A DNA stretch of 64,000 nucleotides from Pterois miles. Taxonomy: Eukaryota > Chordata > Actinopteri > Perciformes > Scorpaenidae. Shown in pieces: positions 24,765 through 38,000 of the stretch. The notes beneath the pieces were generated by a model. The model was not told the origin of the DNA. It saw nothing but the letters and a program-made list of their open reading frames with translations, and did no database searches. Made by a program: the position numbers and the translations under genes. Within the stretch, counting starts at the first letter, position 1. Each line of letters opens with the position of its first letter. The DNA is taken from assembly GCA_947000775.1 (NCBI GenBank), contig CAMQGK010000058.1, positions 277,501 through 341,500 of the forward strand, given 5' to 3'.

Positions 24765-27285
24765 TACTACAGCGGTAATACAGTGGTAATACAACAGTAC
24801 TACAGTGGTAATACAGTAGTAATACAACGGTACTACAACGGTAATTCAGTGGTAATACAACAGTACTACAGCGGTAATACAGTATTAATACAAAGGTACT
24901 ACAGCGGTAATACAGTGGTAATACAACGGTAATACAGTGGTAATACAACAGTCCTACAGCGGTAATTCAGTGGTAATACAACAGTACTACAGCGGTAATA
25001 CAGTAGTAATACAGCGGTAATACAGTGGTAATACAACGGTAATACAGTGGTAATACAACAGTACTACAGCGGTAATACAGTATTAATACAACGGTACTAC
25101 AGCGGTAATACAGTGGTAATACAACGGTAATACAGTGGTAATACAACAGTGCTACAGCGGTAATTCAGTGGTAATACAACAGTACTACAGCGGTAATACA
25201 GTAGTAATACAACGGTACTACAGTGGTAATACAGTAGTAATACAACGGTACTACAGTGGTAATACAGTAGTAATACAACGGTACTACAGTGGTAATACAG
25301 TAGTAATACAACGGTACTACAGCGGTAATACAACGGTAATTCAGTGGTAATACAACAGTACTACAGCGGTAATACAGTATTAATACAACGGTACTACAGC
25401 GGTAATACAGTGGTAATACAACGGTAATACAGTGGTAATACAACAGTGCTACAGCGGTAATTCAGTGGTAATACAACAGTACTACAGCGGTAATACAGTG
25501 GTAATACAACGTTAATACAGTGGTAATACAACAGTGCTACAGCGGTAATACAGCAGTAATACAACGGTAATACAGTGGTAATACAACAGTGCTACAGCGG
25601 TAATACAGTGGTAATACAACAGTACTACAGCGGTAATACAGTGGTAATACAACGGTAATACAGTGGTAATACAACAGTCCTACAGCGGTAATTCAGTGGT
25701 AATACAACAGTACTACAGCGGTAATACAGTAGTAATACAGCGGTAATACAGTGGTAATACAACGGTAATACAGTGGTAATACAACAGTACTACAGCGGTA
25801 ATACAGCGGTAATAAAGTGGTAATACAACGGTAATACAGTGGTAATACAGCAGTACTACAGCGGTAATACAGTGGTAATACAACAGTACTACAGCGGTAA
25901 TACAGTAGTAATACAACGGTACTACAGCGGTAATGCAGTGGTAATACAACAGTACTACAGCTGTAATACAGTGGTAATACAACAGTACTACAGTGGTAAT
26001 ACAACAGTGCTACAGCGGTAATACAGCAGTAATACAACGGTAATACAGTGGTAATACAACAGTGCTACAGCGGTAATACAGTGGTAATACAACAGTACTA
26101 CAGCAGTAATACAGTGGTAATACAACAGTACTACAGCGGTAATACAACGGTAATACAGTGGTAATACAACAGTACTACAGCGGTAATACAACGGTACTAC
26201 AGCGGTAATACAGCGGTAATACAGCAGTAATACAACGGTAATACAGTGGTAATACAACCGTGCTACAGCGGTAATACAGTGGTAATACAACAGTACTACA
26301 GCAGTAATACAGTGGTAATACAACAGTACTACAGCGGTAATACAACGGTAATACAGTGGTAATACAACAGTACTACAGCGGTAATACAACGGTACTACAG
26401 CGGTAATACAACAGTACTACAGCAGTAATACAACAGTACTACAGCGGTAATACAACAGTACTACAGCGGTAATACAGTGGTAATACAACGGTAATACAGC
26501 GGTAATACAACAGTACTACAGCGGTAATATAACAGTACTACAGCGGTAATACAGCAGTAATACAACGGTAATACAGCGGTAATACAGTGGTAATACAACA
26601 GTACTACAGCGGTAATACAGTGGTAATACAACAGTACTACAGCGGTAATACAGTAGTAATACAACAGTACTACAGCGGTAATACAACGGTACTACAGCGG
26701 TAATACAGTGGTAATACAACAGTACTACAGCGGTAATACAGTGGTAATACAACAGTACTACAGCGGTAATACAGCAGTAATACAACGGTACTACAGCGGT
26801 AATACAGTGGTAATACAACAGTACTACAGCGGTAATACAGCAGTACTACAGCAGTAATACAACGGTACTACAGCGGTAATACAGTGGTAATACAACAGTA
26901 CTACAGCGGTAATACAGCAGTACTACAGCAGTAATACAACGGTAATACAGCGGTAATACAGTGGTAATACAACAGTACTACAGCGGTAATACAGTGGTAA
27001 TACAACAGTACTACAGCGGTAATACAACGGTACTACAGCGGTAATACAGTGGTAATACAACAGTACTACAGCGGTAATACAGTGGTAATACAACAGTACT
27101 ACAGCGGTAATACAGCAGTAATACAACGGTACTACAGCGGTAATACAACAGTACTACAGCGGTAATACAACAGTACTACAGCGGTAATACAGCAGTACTA
27201 CAGCAGTAATACAACGGTACTACAGTGGTAATACAACAGTACTACAGCGGTAATACAGCAGTACTACAGCAGTAATACAGCAGTA
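24765..27285. repeat. 11-bp minisatellite, about 229 units
   Basis: Three 11-bp variants alternate: GGTAATACAGT, GGTAATACAAC and AGTACTACAGC. They often form 22- or 33-bp higher-order blocks. The array fills most of the ift81-atp2a2 spacer. The many Tyr/Val/Leu/Cys-rich open frames through it on both strands are by-products of the 33-bp block length. Confidence 0.96.
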
Positions 27286-27339
27286 CATTGGGCCTCTGCA
27301 ATGGGAAGCCTGCAGTCTATGAATCTATACGAGCAGGCT

Positions 27340-27362
27340 ATATGTGTGTGTGTGTGTATACA
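27340..27362. repeat. TG microsatellite
   Basis: A short (TG)n run followed by TATACACA. Confidence 0.6.
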
Positions 27363-27620
27363 CAGTACAGTGTGCCTTTAAGCTTACAACACCAACAGCC
27401 GACATGGTCCATTATTATTATTTTAACGTATGACGTCTATTCTACGTCATACATGTTTTTTCATGCAAATATAGTGTAGTAGTAGCAGCACAGTTAACAG
27501 TAATAATAGTAATAATACCACTCAGCAACATTACTGTCAACACTAGAGCCATTGGTGATCAACCGAAATCCAAGGTAAGGGTTCTGCAAACTGCCCCCAC
27601 AGCTTCCTGCTGACATACAG

Positions 27621-27776
27621 GACCCTAGCCCTGACCCCATACAGGACCCTAACCCTAGTCCTAACCCCATACAGGACCCTAGCCCTAACCCCATACAGGA
27701 CCCTAACCCTAGTCCTAACCCCATACAGGACCCTAGCCCTAACCCCGTACAGGACCCTAACCCTCGCCCTAACCAC
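27621..27776. repeat. telomere-like minisatellite (CCCTAACCC / CCCCATACAGGA)
   Basis: About six units combine CCCTAACCCTAGTCCTAACC or CCCTAGCCCTAACC with CCCATACAGGA. The CCCTAA word is the vertebrate telomere repeat read on the C-rich strand, but here it is interrupted and embedded in a longer unit, so this is an interstitial telomere-like array and not a chromosome end. Confidence 0.85.
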
Positions 27777-28412
27777 TCCTCTGTCCTCTGTCTCCTGTCC
27801 TCTGTCCCCTGTCCTGTCCTCCGTCCCCTGTCCTCTCTCCCTTGTCTCCTGTCCTCTGTCCCCTGTCCTGTCCTCTGTCCCCTGTCCTCTCTCCCTTGTC
27901 TCCTGTCCTCTGTCTCCTGTCCTCTGTCCCTTGTCTCCTGTCCTCTGTCTCTTGTGCCCTGTCCTCTGTCCTGTCCTCTGTCCCTTGTCTCCTGTCCTCT
28001 GACTCCTGTCCTCTGTCTCCTGTCCTCTGTCTCTTGTGCCCTGTCTCCTGTCCTCTGTCCCCTGTCATCTGTCTCCTGTCCGCTGTCATCTGTCTTCTGT
28101 CATTTGTCTCCTGTCCCCTGTCCTGTCCTCTGTCTTCTGTCCCCTGTCATCTGTCCTCTGTCTCCTGTCCCTTGTCTCCTGTCCTCTGTCTCTTGTCCCC
28201 TGTCTCTTGTCCTCTGTCCCCTGTCCTGTCTCCTGTCCCTTGTCTCCTGTCCTCTGTCTCTTGTCCCCTGTCCTCTGTCTCTTGTCCCCTGTCCTCTGTC
28301 TCTTGTCCCCTGTCTCCTGTCCTCTGTCTCTTGTCCTCTGTCCTGTCTCTTGTCCTCTGTCTCCTGTCCTCTGTCTCTTGTCCTCTGTCTCCTGTCCTCT
28401 GTCCTCTCCCTG
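27777..28412. repeat. pyrimidine-rich CTGTCYCCTGTCCT minisatellite
   Basis: About 630 bp of near-pure C/T with occasional G: tandem CTCTGTCCCCTGTC, CTCTGTCTCCTGTC and CTCTGTCTCTTGTC units of 7 and 14 bp. It directly abuts the telomere-like array and ends about 480 bp before the atp2a2 start codon. The open frames through it are artefacts. Confidence 0.95.
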
Positions 28413-28891
28413 TTTGTTTGGATGCAGCTGACAGCGCTTGTCCAATGGAGTGAGTCCACATGCCGCGCAGGGAAGAGGGGCAGCAGTGAGGCACTTTAAT
28501 AGAGCAGACTGTCAGCACCGTGTGGAGCCACAGAGAGCTGCGCCACGGCACGGCACGGCACGGCACGGCAGACAGAGGACTGGACCGGGTGAATGCAGTC
28601 CTTAACACGACACACTGCTGCAGACACTCTCCCACCATTTCCGGAGATACGAGGACGCTCGTAGTCACCTTCACCCGGGCAGGAACCACAATATTTGGCT
28701 CAGCGGGACATTTCTTGGCTGATTCGCTTGGAGAGAATCTGAACCGGCCAGGGGGACACGCCAGACCGCGGTCAGGAGCTAACGATAGCTATCCGAGTGC
28801 AGCTCTCACCGAACCAAGTCCTCATTCCTCTCCGAGTGCCGCCAGTGTTACAGAGCCAGAGTCCAGCGGAGGAAGCAGCCGTCCGTCCAAC
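28413..28891 (+). promoter_or_regulatory. atp2a2: atp2a2 proximal promoter and 5-prime UTR region
   Basis: GC-rich sequence between the CT array and the start codon, with five tandem CGGCA units at 28544-28569. No TATA box is obvious. An in-frame ATG at 28520 is followed by 124 open codons up to the family start codon; I treat this as leader sequence because SERCA proteins start at MENAHTK. Confidence 0.5.
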
Positions 28892-29009
28892 ATGGAGAAC
28901 GCGCACACGAAGAGTGTGGAAGAAGTTTACACGCATTTCTGCGTCAATGAAAGCACAGGACTTTCCCTGGAGGAGGTGAAGCGGCAGAAGGACAAATGGG
29001 GCCTAAACG
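28892..29009 (+). CDS. atp2a2: atp2a2 coding exon 1
   Basis: Encodes [12 protein letters not shown] through KWGLN plus one base; 118 nt. It differs from mammals at a few sites ([11 protein letters not shown] against EVLGHFGVNES). The donor is G|GTACGA. The next exon is 10.4 kb away because of repeat expansion in intron 1. Confidence 0.95.
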
Positions 29010-32000
29010 GTACGATTATACACTGTGTATATACAGTGTATATATAGTGTATATATATACAGTCTGTATATATATACACTGTAACATTAGACTAGACACT
29101 ATACCGTTGTAAGGAAAAGTGGATGGATTTCTGCAGAAACTGGTCATAAAATGTGTTCTGATCTTCATCTATAACAACATATATCTTTATCTGTAACATC
29201 TCAACAACAGACAAACAGGCTGCTTAAACTAATACCGCACAAAAAATGATATGATTTCATGTTTTTATTAAACACAACATGTAAACATTCACAGAGCAGG
29301 GTAGAAAAAGTATGTGAACCTCTGGATTTAATACCTGGTCGACCCTCCTTTGGCAGCAACAACCTCAACCAGACGTTTCCTGTAGTAGCAGATCAGACCT
29401 GCTCAGCGGTCAGGAGGAGTTCTGGACCGATCCTCTTTACAAACCTGGTTCAGTTCAGTGATGTTCTGGATGTCTGGTGTGAATCTCTCTCTGGAGGTCC
29501 TGAGGTCAGGACTCGGACTGGGCCGCTCCAGAAGGCCTATTTTCTTCTGTTGGTGATCTGCTTCTCTGCTTTGGGTCGTTGTCCTGTTGGATCACCATCC
29601 TCTGCTGAGCTTCAGTTGGAGGACAGATGGTCTGAAGTTTTCCTGATAAACGTCTCCATAAAATAGTGAATTCATGTTTCCGTCGATGGCAGTGATCCAT
29701 CCAGGTCCTGAGGCAGCGAAGCAGCCCCGAACCATGACGCCCCTCCACCATATTTCACAGTGGTGATGAGGTTTAGATGTTGGTGTGCTGAGCCTTTTTC
29801 CCTCCACATAGCGTTGTGTGGTCCTTCCTAACAGCTCAGTTCTGGTTTCATCTGTCCACAGAGTATTTAGCCAGTAGTGCTGTGGAGCATCCAGCTGCTC
29901 TTTGGCAAACTTCAAACCTGCAGCAGTGGTTTTTGGACAGCAGTGTCTTCCTCCGTGGTGTCCTCCATCACCTCCATTCTTCTTTAATGTTTCACTGATT
30001 GTAGATCAGTCAACTAAAATGTCAGCATGTACCAGAGATCTCTGTTAGTCTTTAGCTGACCCTCTAGGACTCTTCTTCACCTCATTGAGCGTTCGGCGCT
30101 GGGCTCTAGCGGCCATCTTTACAGGACGACCACGCCTAGGGAGAGTAGCAGCAGTGCTGAACTGTCTCCATCTGTAGACAGTCTGTCTCACCGTGGACAT
30201 GTGGACATCAAGGCTTTTAGAGAGACTTCTGGAACCCTTTCAGCTTCATATCAGTCAGCAGGTCTTGATCGTAGGTCTTCTGAGAGCTCTTTAGTTCGAG
30301 GCATGGTTCCCATAAGTCGCCTCTCCCCAAAAATGGCCAAACAAAAGATGGATCCAACAGGAACTTTGAAGACAGGTGGGAGGCAGAATATTAGCTCACT
30401 GATGCAAAGAATAAAAAGACACGATGAAACGAAACACCATGACAAGTACAAGGACCGGTATTAGTTAAATGGCTGGATTTTGTTGTTGGCCTGTAAAAAA
30501 TGTTTCCAGTGAAAATGAACTTGAAAGGTTACAGATAGAGAGAGGCAGAAGAATTATTAATTCTTCTTTATTTTATGCACTTCAATAAAAAGAAAGAAAT
30601 AAATGCCACTGATGTATCTTTTATTTGAAATCTCATTTCTCATGTTCATAATATTAAACTTAGCTTTTTCCAGATTCAATGTTCAAGCAAAACATAAATG
30701 TATGTATGTATATGTATAGAGAGAGAGAGACAGACAGTCATTGAGTTTGACACCCCCTGGCGTAGGGGTTCACATACTTTTTCCACCCAATTTGAATATT
30801 TACATGTTGTGTTCAAATGTGTGTATATGAAAACATATACATTTTTATGCGGTATTAGTTTAAGCAGACTGTGTTTGTTTATTGTTGCTGTGACTTAGAT
30901 GATCAGAACACATTTTATGACCAATTTAGAAATCCAAGTAATCCCAAAGTGTTTACAGACTGTTTCTTGCTACTATATCTACACTGTAACGTTAGACCAG
31001 ACTGTACACTATATCTACACTGTAACGTGAGACCAGACTGTACACTATATCTACACTGTAACGTGAGACCAGACTGTACACTATATCTACACTGTAACGT
31101 GAGACCAGACTGTACACTATATCTACACTGTAACGTGAGACCAGACTGTACACTATATCTACACTGTAACGTCAGACCAGACTGTACACTATATCTACAC
31201 TGTAACGTTAGACCAGACTGTACACTATATCTACACTGTAACGTGAGACCAGACTGTACACTATATCTACACTGTAACGTGAGACCAGACTGTACACTAT
31301 ATCTACACTGTAACGTGAGACCAGACTGTACACTATATCTACGCTGTAACGTGAGACCAGACTGTACACTATATCTACGCTGTAACGTTAGACCAGACTG
31401 TACACTATATCTACGCTGTAACGTGAGACCAGACTGTACACTATATCTACGCTGTAACGTTAGACCAGACTGTACACTATATCTACACTGTAACGTGAGA
31501 CCAGACTGTACACTATATCTACACTGTAACGTTAGACCAGACTGTACACTATATCTACACTGTAACGTCAGACCAGACTGTACACTATATCTACACTGTA
31601 ACGTTAGACCAGACTGTACACTATATCTACACTGTAACGTGAGACCAGACTGTACACTATATCTACACTGTAACGTCAGACCAGACTGTACACTATATCT
31701 ACACTGTAACGTCAGACCAGACTGTACACTATATCTACACTGTAACGTGAGACCAGACTGTACACTATATCTACACTGTAACGTGAGACCAGACTGTACA
31801 CTATATCTACACTGTAACGTGAGACCAGACTGTACACTATATCTACGCTGTAACGTGAGACCAGACTGTACACTATATCTACACTGTAACGTTAGACCAG
31901 ACTGTACACTATATCTACGCTGTAACGTGAGACCAGACTGTACACTATATCTACGCTGTAACGTTAGACCAGACTGTACACTATATCTACACTGTAACGT

Positions 32001-35000
32001 GAGACCAGACTGTACACTATATCTACACTGTAACGTTAGACCAGACTGTACACTATATCTACACTGTAACGTCAGACCAGACTGTACACTATATCTACAC
32101 TGTAACGTTAGACCAGACTGTACACTATATCTACACTGTAACGTCAGACCAGACTGTACACTATATCTACACTGTAACGTTAGACCAGACTGTACACTAT
32201 ATCTACACTGTAACGTGAGACCAGACTGTACACTATATCTACACTGTAACGTCAGACCAGACTGTACACTATATCTACACTGTAACGTGAGACCAGACTG
32301 TACACTATATCTACACTGTAACGTTAGACCAGACTGTACACTATATCTACACTGTAACGTGAGACCAGACTGTACACTATAGCTACACTGTAACGTTAGA
32401 CCAGACTGTACACTATATCTACACTGTAACGTTAGACCAGACTATACACTATATCTATAGACTGTATTCAGTGTTAGGTCTGGTAACAATGTTGGGTAGG
32501 GGTGGGACGGTTCCTAAAATTCACGGTTCTATTTGATTCACAGTTTGGGGTCACGGTTTTCGGTTCAGTTCGGTACATCTATGGTCCAGCAAGAGGCCAA
32601 TTTCCATCTTCAGTTTAAACATGTATTTCATTAATTTGTCAGAATCAGTCAGCTGTTTTTCTCTCAACAGCAGACTAACATCAGGAACAAAACTCTGATG
32701 GCTGGACTTCTGATCTAAAAGAAAAGTGACTCTGAGTTATTAACAAGAATTAATAATTTAAAACTAATCATCAGCTAAAAGGTCAGCATCAGCTCAACCA
32801 GCACTAGAGCTTTTTAAACTACAGTAACATAAACTAGGCAGCACCATATGAAGACAATCTGCCATGAGCACTAACACTGATCAATACTGAGATGATGATA
32901 TGACTTATGATGAATTGATATTGAAGTGTTCATATTAGCTCTACTGATGTCAGCCTGGTTGGTTTAAAGTCAGAACCAGACTATTAATTTAATATTTAAA
33001 ACCAACTAGGACACATGTTGTTTCAAGAGCAGCAACAGTGATGTTGACAACAGCAGAGTCTCCATAGAAACTCATTAATATCTGACTGGAGACAATCTGA
33101 CAGATCAATAAAATCAATCAGATTCCTGAGTGAAGTTTATAAAGACTGAAGATCACAATTCACCCGGAGAAATTCAGTGTTAGGTATGGTAACATCAGTG
33201 TTAGGTATGGTAACATCAGTATTAGGTATAGTATCAGTGTTAGGTATAGTATCAGTGTTAGGTATGGTAACATCAATGATAGGTATGGTAACATCAGTAT
33301 TAGGTATAGTATCAGTGTTAGGTATAGTATCAGTGTTAGGTATGGTAACATCAATGATAGGTATGGTAACATCAGTATTAGGTATAGTATCAGTGTTAGG
33401 TATGGTATCAGTGTTAAGTATAGTAACATCAATGTTAGGTATGGTAACATCAGTGTTAGGTATGGTAACATCAGTATTAGGTATGGTAACATCAGTATTA
33501 GGTATAGTATCAGTGTTAGGTATAGTATCAGTGTTAGGTATGGTAACATCAGTGTTAGGTATGGTAACATCAGTGTTAGGTATAGTATCAGTGTTAGGTA
33601 TGGTAACATCAATGTTAGGTATAGTATCAGTGTTAGGTATGGTAACATCAATGTTAGGTATAGTATCAATGTTAGGTATGGTAACATCAATGTTAGGTAT
33701 AGTATCAGTGTTAGGTATAGTATCAGTGTTAGGTATGGGAACATCAATGATAGGTATGGTAACATCAGTATTAGGTATAGTATCAGTGTTAAGTATGGTA
33801 ACATCAGTGTTAGGTATGGTAACATCAGTATTAGGTATAGTATCAGTATTGGGTATGGTAACATCAGTATTAGGTATAGTATCAGTGTTAGGTATGGTAA
33901 CACCAGTGTTAGGTATGGTAACATCAGTGTTAGGTATAGTATCAGTGTTAGGTATAGTATCAGTGTTGGGTATAGTAACATCAATGTTAGGTATAGTATC
34001 AGTGTTAGGTATAGTATCAGTGTTAGGTATGGTAACATCAACGTTAGGTATGGTAACATCAGTGTTAGGTATAGTATCCGTGTTAGGAATGGTAACATCA
34101 ATGTTAGGTATAGTATCAGTGTTAGGTATAGTAACATCAATGATAGGTATGGTAACATCAGTATTAGGTATAGTATCAGTGTTAGGTATGGTAACATCAG
34201 TGTTAGGTATGGTAACATCAGTGATAGGTATGGTAACATCAGTGTTAGGTATAGTATCAGTGTTCGGTATAGTAACATCAATGTTAGGTATAGTATCAGT
34301 GTTAGGTATAGTATCAGTGTTAGGTATAGTATCAGTGTTAGGTATGGTAACATCAATGTTAGGTATGGTAACATCAGTGTTAGGTATAGTATCAGTGTTA
34401 GGTATAGTATCAGTGTTAGGTATGGTAACATCAGTGTTAGGTATGGTAACATCAGTGTTAGGTATGGTAACATCAGTGTTAGGCATAGTATTAGTGTTAG
34501 GTATGGTAACATCAGTGTTAGGTATAGTAGTGTTACGTATAGTATCAGTGTTAGGTATAGTATCAGTGTTAGGTATAGTATAAGTGTTAGGTATGGTATC
34601 AGTGTTCGGTATGGTGACATCAGTGTTAGGTATGGTAACATCAGTGTTAGGTATGGTAACATCAGTGTTAGGTATAGTATCAGTGTTAGGTATAGTATCA
34701 GTGATAGGTATGGTAAAATCAGTGTTAGGTCTTGTCACACCAGTGTTAGGTATAGTATCAGTTTTAGGTATAGTATCAGTGTTAGGTATAAAATCAGTGT
34801 TAGGTATGGTAACATCAGTGTTAGGTATAGTATCAGTGTTAGGTATAGTATCAGTGATAGGTATGGTAAAATCAGTGTTAGGTCTTGTCACACCAGTGTT
34901 AGGTATAGTATCAGTGTTAGGTATAGTATCAGTGTTAGGTATAGTATCAGTTTTTGGTATAGTATCAGTGTTTGGTATAGTATCAGTGTTAGGTATAGTA

Positions 35001-38000
35001 TCGGTGTTTGGTATAGTATCAGTGTTAGGTATAGTATCAGTGTTAGGTATAGTATCAGTGTTAAGTATGGTAACATCAGTGTTTAGTATGGTAACATCAG
35101 TGTTAGGTATAGTATCAGTGTTAGGTATAGTATCAGTGTTTGGTATGGTAACATCAGTGTTAGGTATAGTATCAGTGTTTGGTATAGTATCAGTGTTTGG
35201 TATAGTATCAGTATTAGGTATAGTATCAGTGTTTGGTATAGTATCAGTGTTTGGTATAGTATCAGTGTTAGGTATAGTATCAGTGTTTGGTATAGTATCA
35301 GTGTTTGGTATAGTATCAGTGTTAAGTATAGTATCAGTGTTTGATATAGTATCAGTGTTAGGTATAGTATTAGTGTTTGGTATAGTATCAGTGTTAGGTA
35401 TAGTATCAGTGTTAGGTACAGTATCAGTGTTTGGTATAGTATCAGTGTTAGGTATAGTATCAGTGTTAGGTACAGTATCAGTGTTAGGTATAGTATCAGT
35501 GTTTGGTATAGTATCAGTGTTTGGTATAGTATCAGTGTTAGGTACAGTATCAGTGTTAGGTATAGTATCAGTGTTTGGTATGGTAACATCAGTGTTCGGT
35601 ATAGTATCAGTGTTAGGTATAGTATCAGTGTTAGGTATAGTATCAGTGTTAGGTATAGTATCAGTGTTTGGTATAGTATCAGTGTTTGGTATAGTATCAG
35701 TGTTAGGTATAGTATCAGTGTTAGGTATAGTATCAGTGTTAGGTATGGTAACATCAGTGTTTAGTATGGTAACATCAGTGTTAGTTATAGTATCAGTGTT
35801 AGGTATAGTATCAGTGTTTGGTATAGTATCAGTATTAGGTATTGTATCAGTGTTTGGTATAGTATCAGTGTTTGGTATAGTATCAGTGTTAGGTATAGTA
35901 TCAGTGTTTGGTATGGTAACATCAGTGTTAGGTATAGTATCAGTGTTTGGTATAGTATCAGTGTTTGGTATAGTATCAGTGTTAGGTATAGTATCAGTGT
36001 TTGGTATAGTATCAGTGTTAGGTATAGTATCAGTGTTTGATATAGTATCAGTGTTAGGTATAGTATCAGTGTTAGGTATAGTATCAGTGTTAGGTACAGT
36101 ATCAATGTTTGGTATAGTATCAGTGTTAGGTATAGTATCAGTGTTAGGTACAGTATCAGTGTTAGATATATTATCAGTGTTTGGTATAGTATCAGTGTTA
36201 GATATATTATCAGTGTTTGGTATAGTATCAGTGTTAGGTATAGTATCAGTGTTAGGTACAGTATCAGTGTTTGGTATAGTATCAGTGTTTGGTATAGTAT
36301 CAGTGTTAGGTATAGTATCAGTGTTTGGTATAGTATCAGTGTTAGGTACAGTATCAGTGTTAGGTATAGTATCAGTGTTTGGTATGCTAACATCAGTGTT
36401 AGGTATAGTATCAGTGTTTGGTATAGTATCAGTGTTAGGTATAGTATCAGTGTTAGGTATGGTAACATCAGTGTTTAGTATGGTAACATCAGTGTTAGGT
36501 ATAGTATCATTGTTAGGTATGGTAACATCAGTGTTAGGTATAGTATCAGTGTTTGGTATAGTATCAGTGTTAGGTATAGTATCAGTGTTAGGTATAGTAT
36601 CAGTGTTTGGTATAGTATCAGTGTTTGGTATAGTATCAGTGTTTGGTATAGTATCAGTGTTAGGTATAGTATCAGTGTTTGGTATAGTATCAGTGTTAGG
36701 TACAGTATCAGTGTTAGGTATAGTATCAGTGTTTGGTATGGTAACATCAGTGTTAGGTATAGTATCAGTGTTTGGTATAGTATCAGTGTTAGGTATAGTA
36801 TCAGTGTTAGGTATAGTATCAGTGTTTGGTATAGTATCAGTGTTTGGTATAGTATCAGTGTTAGGTATAGTATCGGTGTTTGGTATAGTATCAGTGTTAG
36901 GTATAGTATCAGTGTTAGGTATAGTATCAGTGTCAGGTATGGTAACATCAGTGTTTAGTATGGTAACATCAGTGTTAGGTATAGTATCATTGTTAGGTAT
37001 GGTAACATCAGTGTTAGGTATAGTATCAGTGTTAGGTATAGTATCAGTGTTTGGTATAGTATCAGTATTAGGTATAGTATCAGTGTTTGGTATAGTATCA
37101 GTGTTTGGTATAGTATCAGTGTTAGGTATAGTATCAGTGTTTGGTATGGTAACATCAGTGTTAGGTATAGTATCAGTGTTTGGTATAGTATCAGTGTTAG
37201 GTATAGTATCAGTGTTTGGTATAGTATCAGTGTTTGGTATAGTATCAGTGTTAGGTATAGTATCAGTGTTTGATATAGTATCAGTGTTTGGTATAGTATC
37301 AGTGTTAGGTATAGTATCAGTGTTAGGTACAGTATCAGTGTTTGGTATAGTATCAGTGTTAGGTATAGTATCAGTGTTAGGTACAGTATCAGTGTTAAGT
37401 ATAGTATCAGTGTTTGGTATAGTATCAGTGTTAGGTATAGTATTAGTGTTTGGTATAGTATCAGTGTTAGGTATAGTATCAGTGTTAGGTACAGTATCAG
37501 TGTTTGGTATAGTATCAGTGTTAGGTATAGTATCAGTGTTAGGTATAGTATCAGTGTTTGGTATAGTATCAGTGTTAGGTATAGTATCAGTGTTAGGTAC
37601 AGTATCAGTGTTTGGTATAGTATCAGTGTTAGGTATAGTATCAGTGTTAGGTACAGTATCAGTGTTAAGTATAGTATCAGTGTTTGGTATAGTATCAGTG
37701 TTAGGTATAGTATTAGTGTTTGGTATAGTATCAGTGTTAGGTATAGTATCAGTGTTAGGTACAGTATCAGTGTTTGGTATAGTATCAGTGTTAGGTATAG
37801 TATCAGTGTTAGGTATAGTATCAGTGTTAGGTATAGTATCAGTGTTTGGTATCGTATCAGTGTTAGGTATAGTATCAGTGTTAGGTACAGTATCAGTGTT
37901 TGGTATAGTATCAGTGTTTGGTATTGTATCAGTGTTAGGTATAGTATCAGTGTTTGGTATAGTATCAGTGTTAGGTATAGTATCAGTGTTTGGTATAGTA

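Larger units (their letters stand above)
29105..30970 (-). mobile_element. Tc1/mariner element, degenerate, with long terminal inverted repeats
   Basis: About 1.9 kb in atp2a2 intron 1. The termini are long inverted repeats: 29125-29345 pairs with about 30770-30935 through AAAATGTGTTCTGATC, CTGCTTAAACTAATACCGC, AACACAACATGTAAA and GAAAAAGTATGTGAACC words. The transposase relic inside runs on the minus strand. The outer ends sit in sequence belonging to the 36-bp minisatellite, with a TA dinucleotide on both sides, the usual Tc1 target. Exact ends are approximate. Confidence 0.85.

Noticed and set aside
24604..27126. Many Tyr/Val/Leu/Cys-rich open frames
   Set aside because: 11-bp array repeated as 33-bp blocks; no unique coding sequence.
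27769..28689. Overlapping Cys/Leu/Ser/Pro-rich and Arg/Gln/Thr/Gly-rich frames on both strands
   Set aside because: Translation of the CT-rich repeat and its complement.
30871..32382. 503-codon open frame with a 12-residue repeat
   Set aside because: 36-bp minisatellite; the reading frame exists only because the period is twelve codons.
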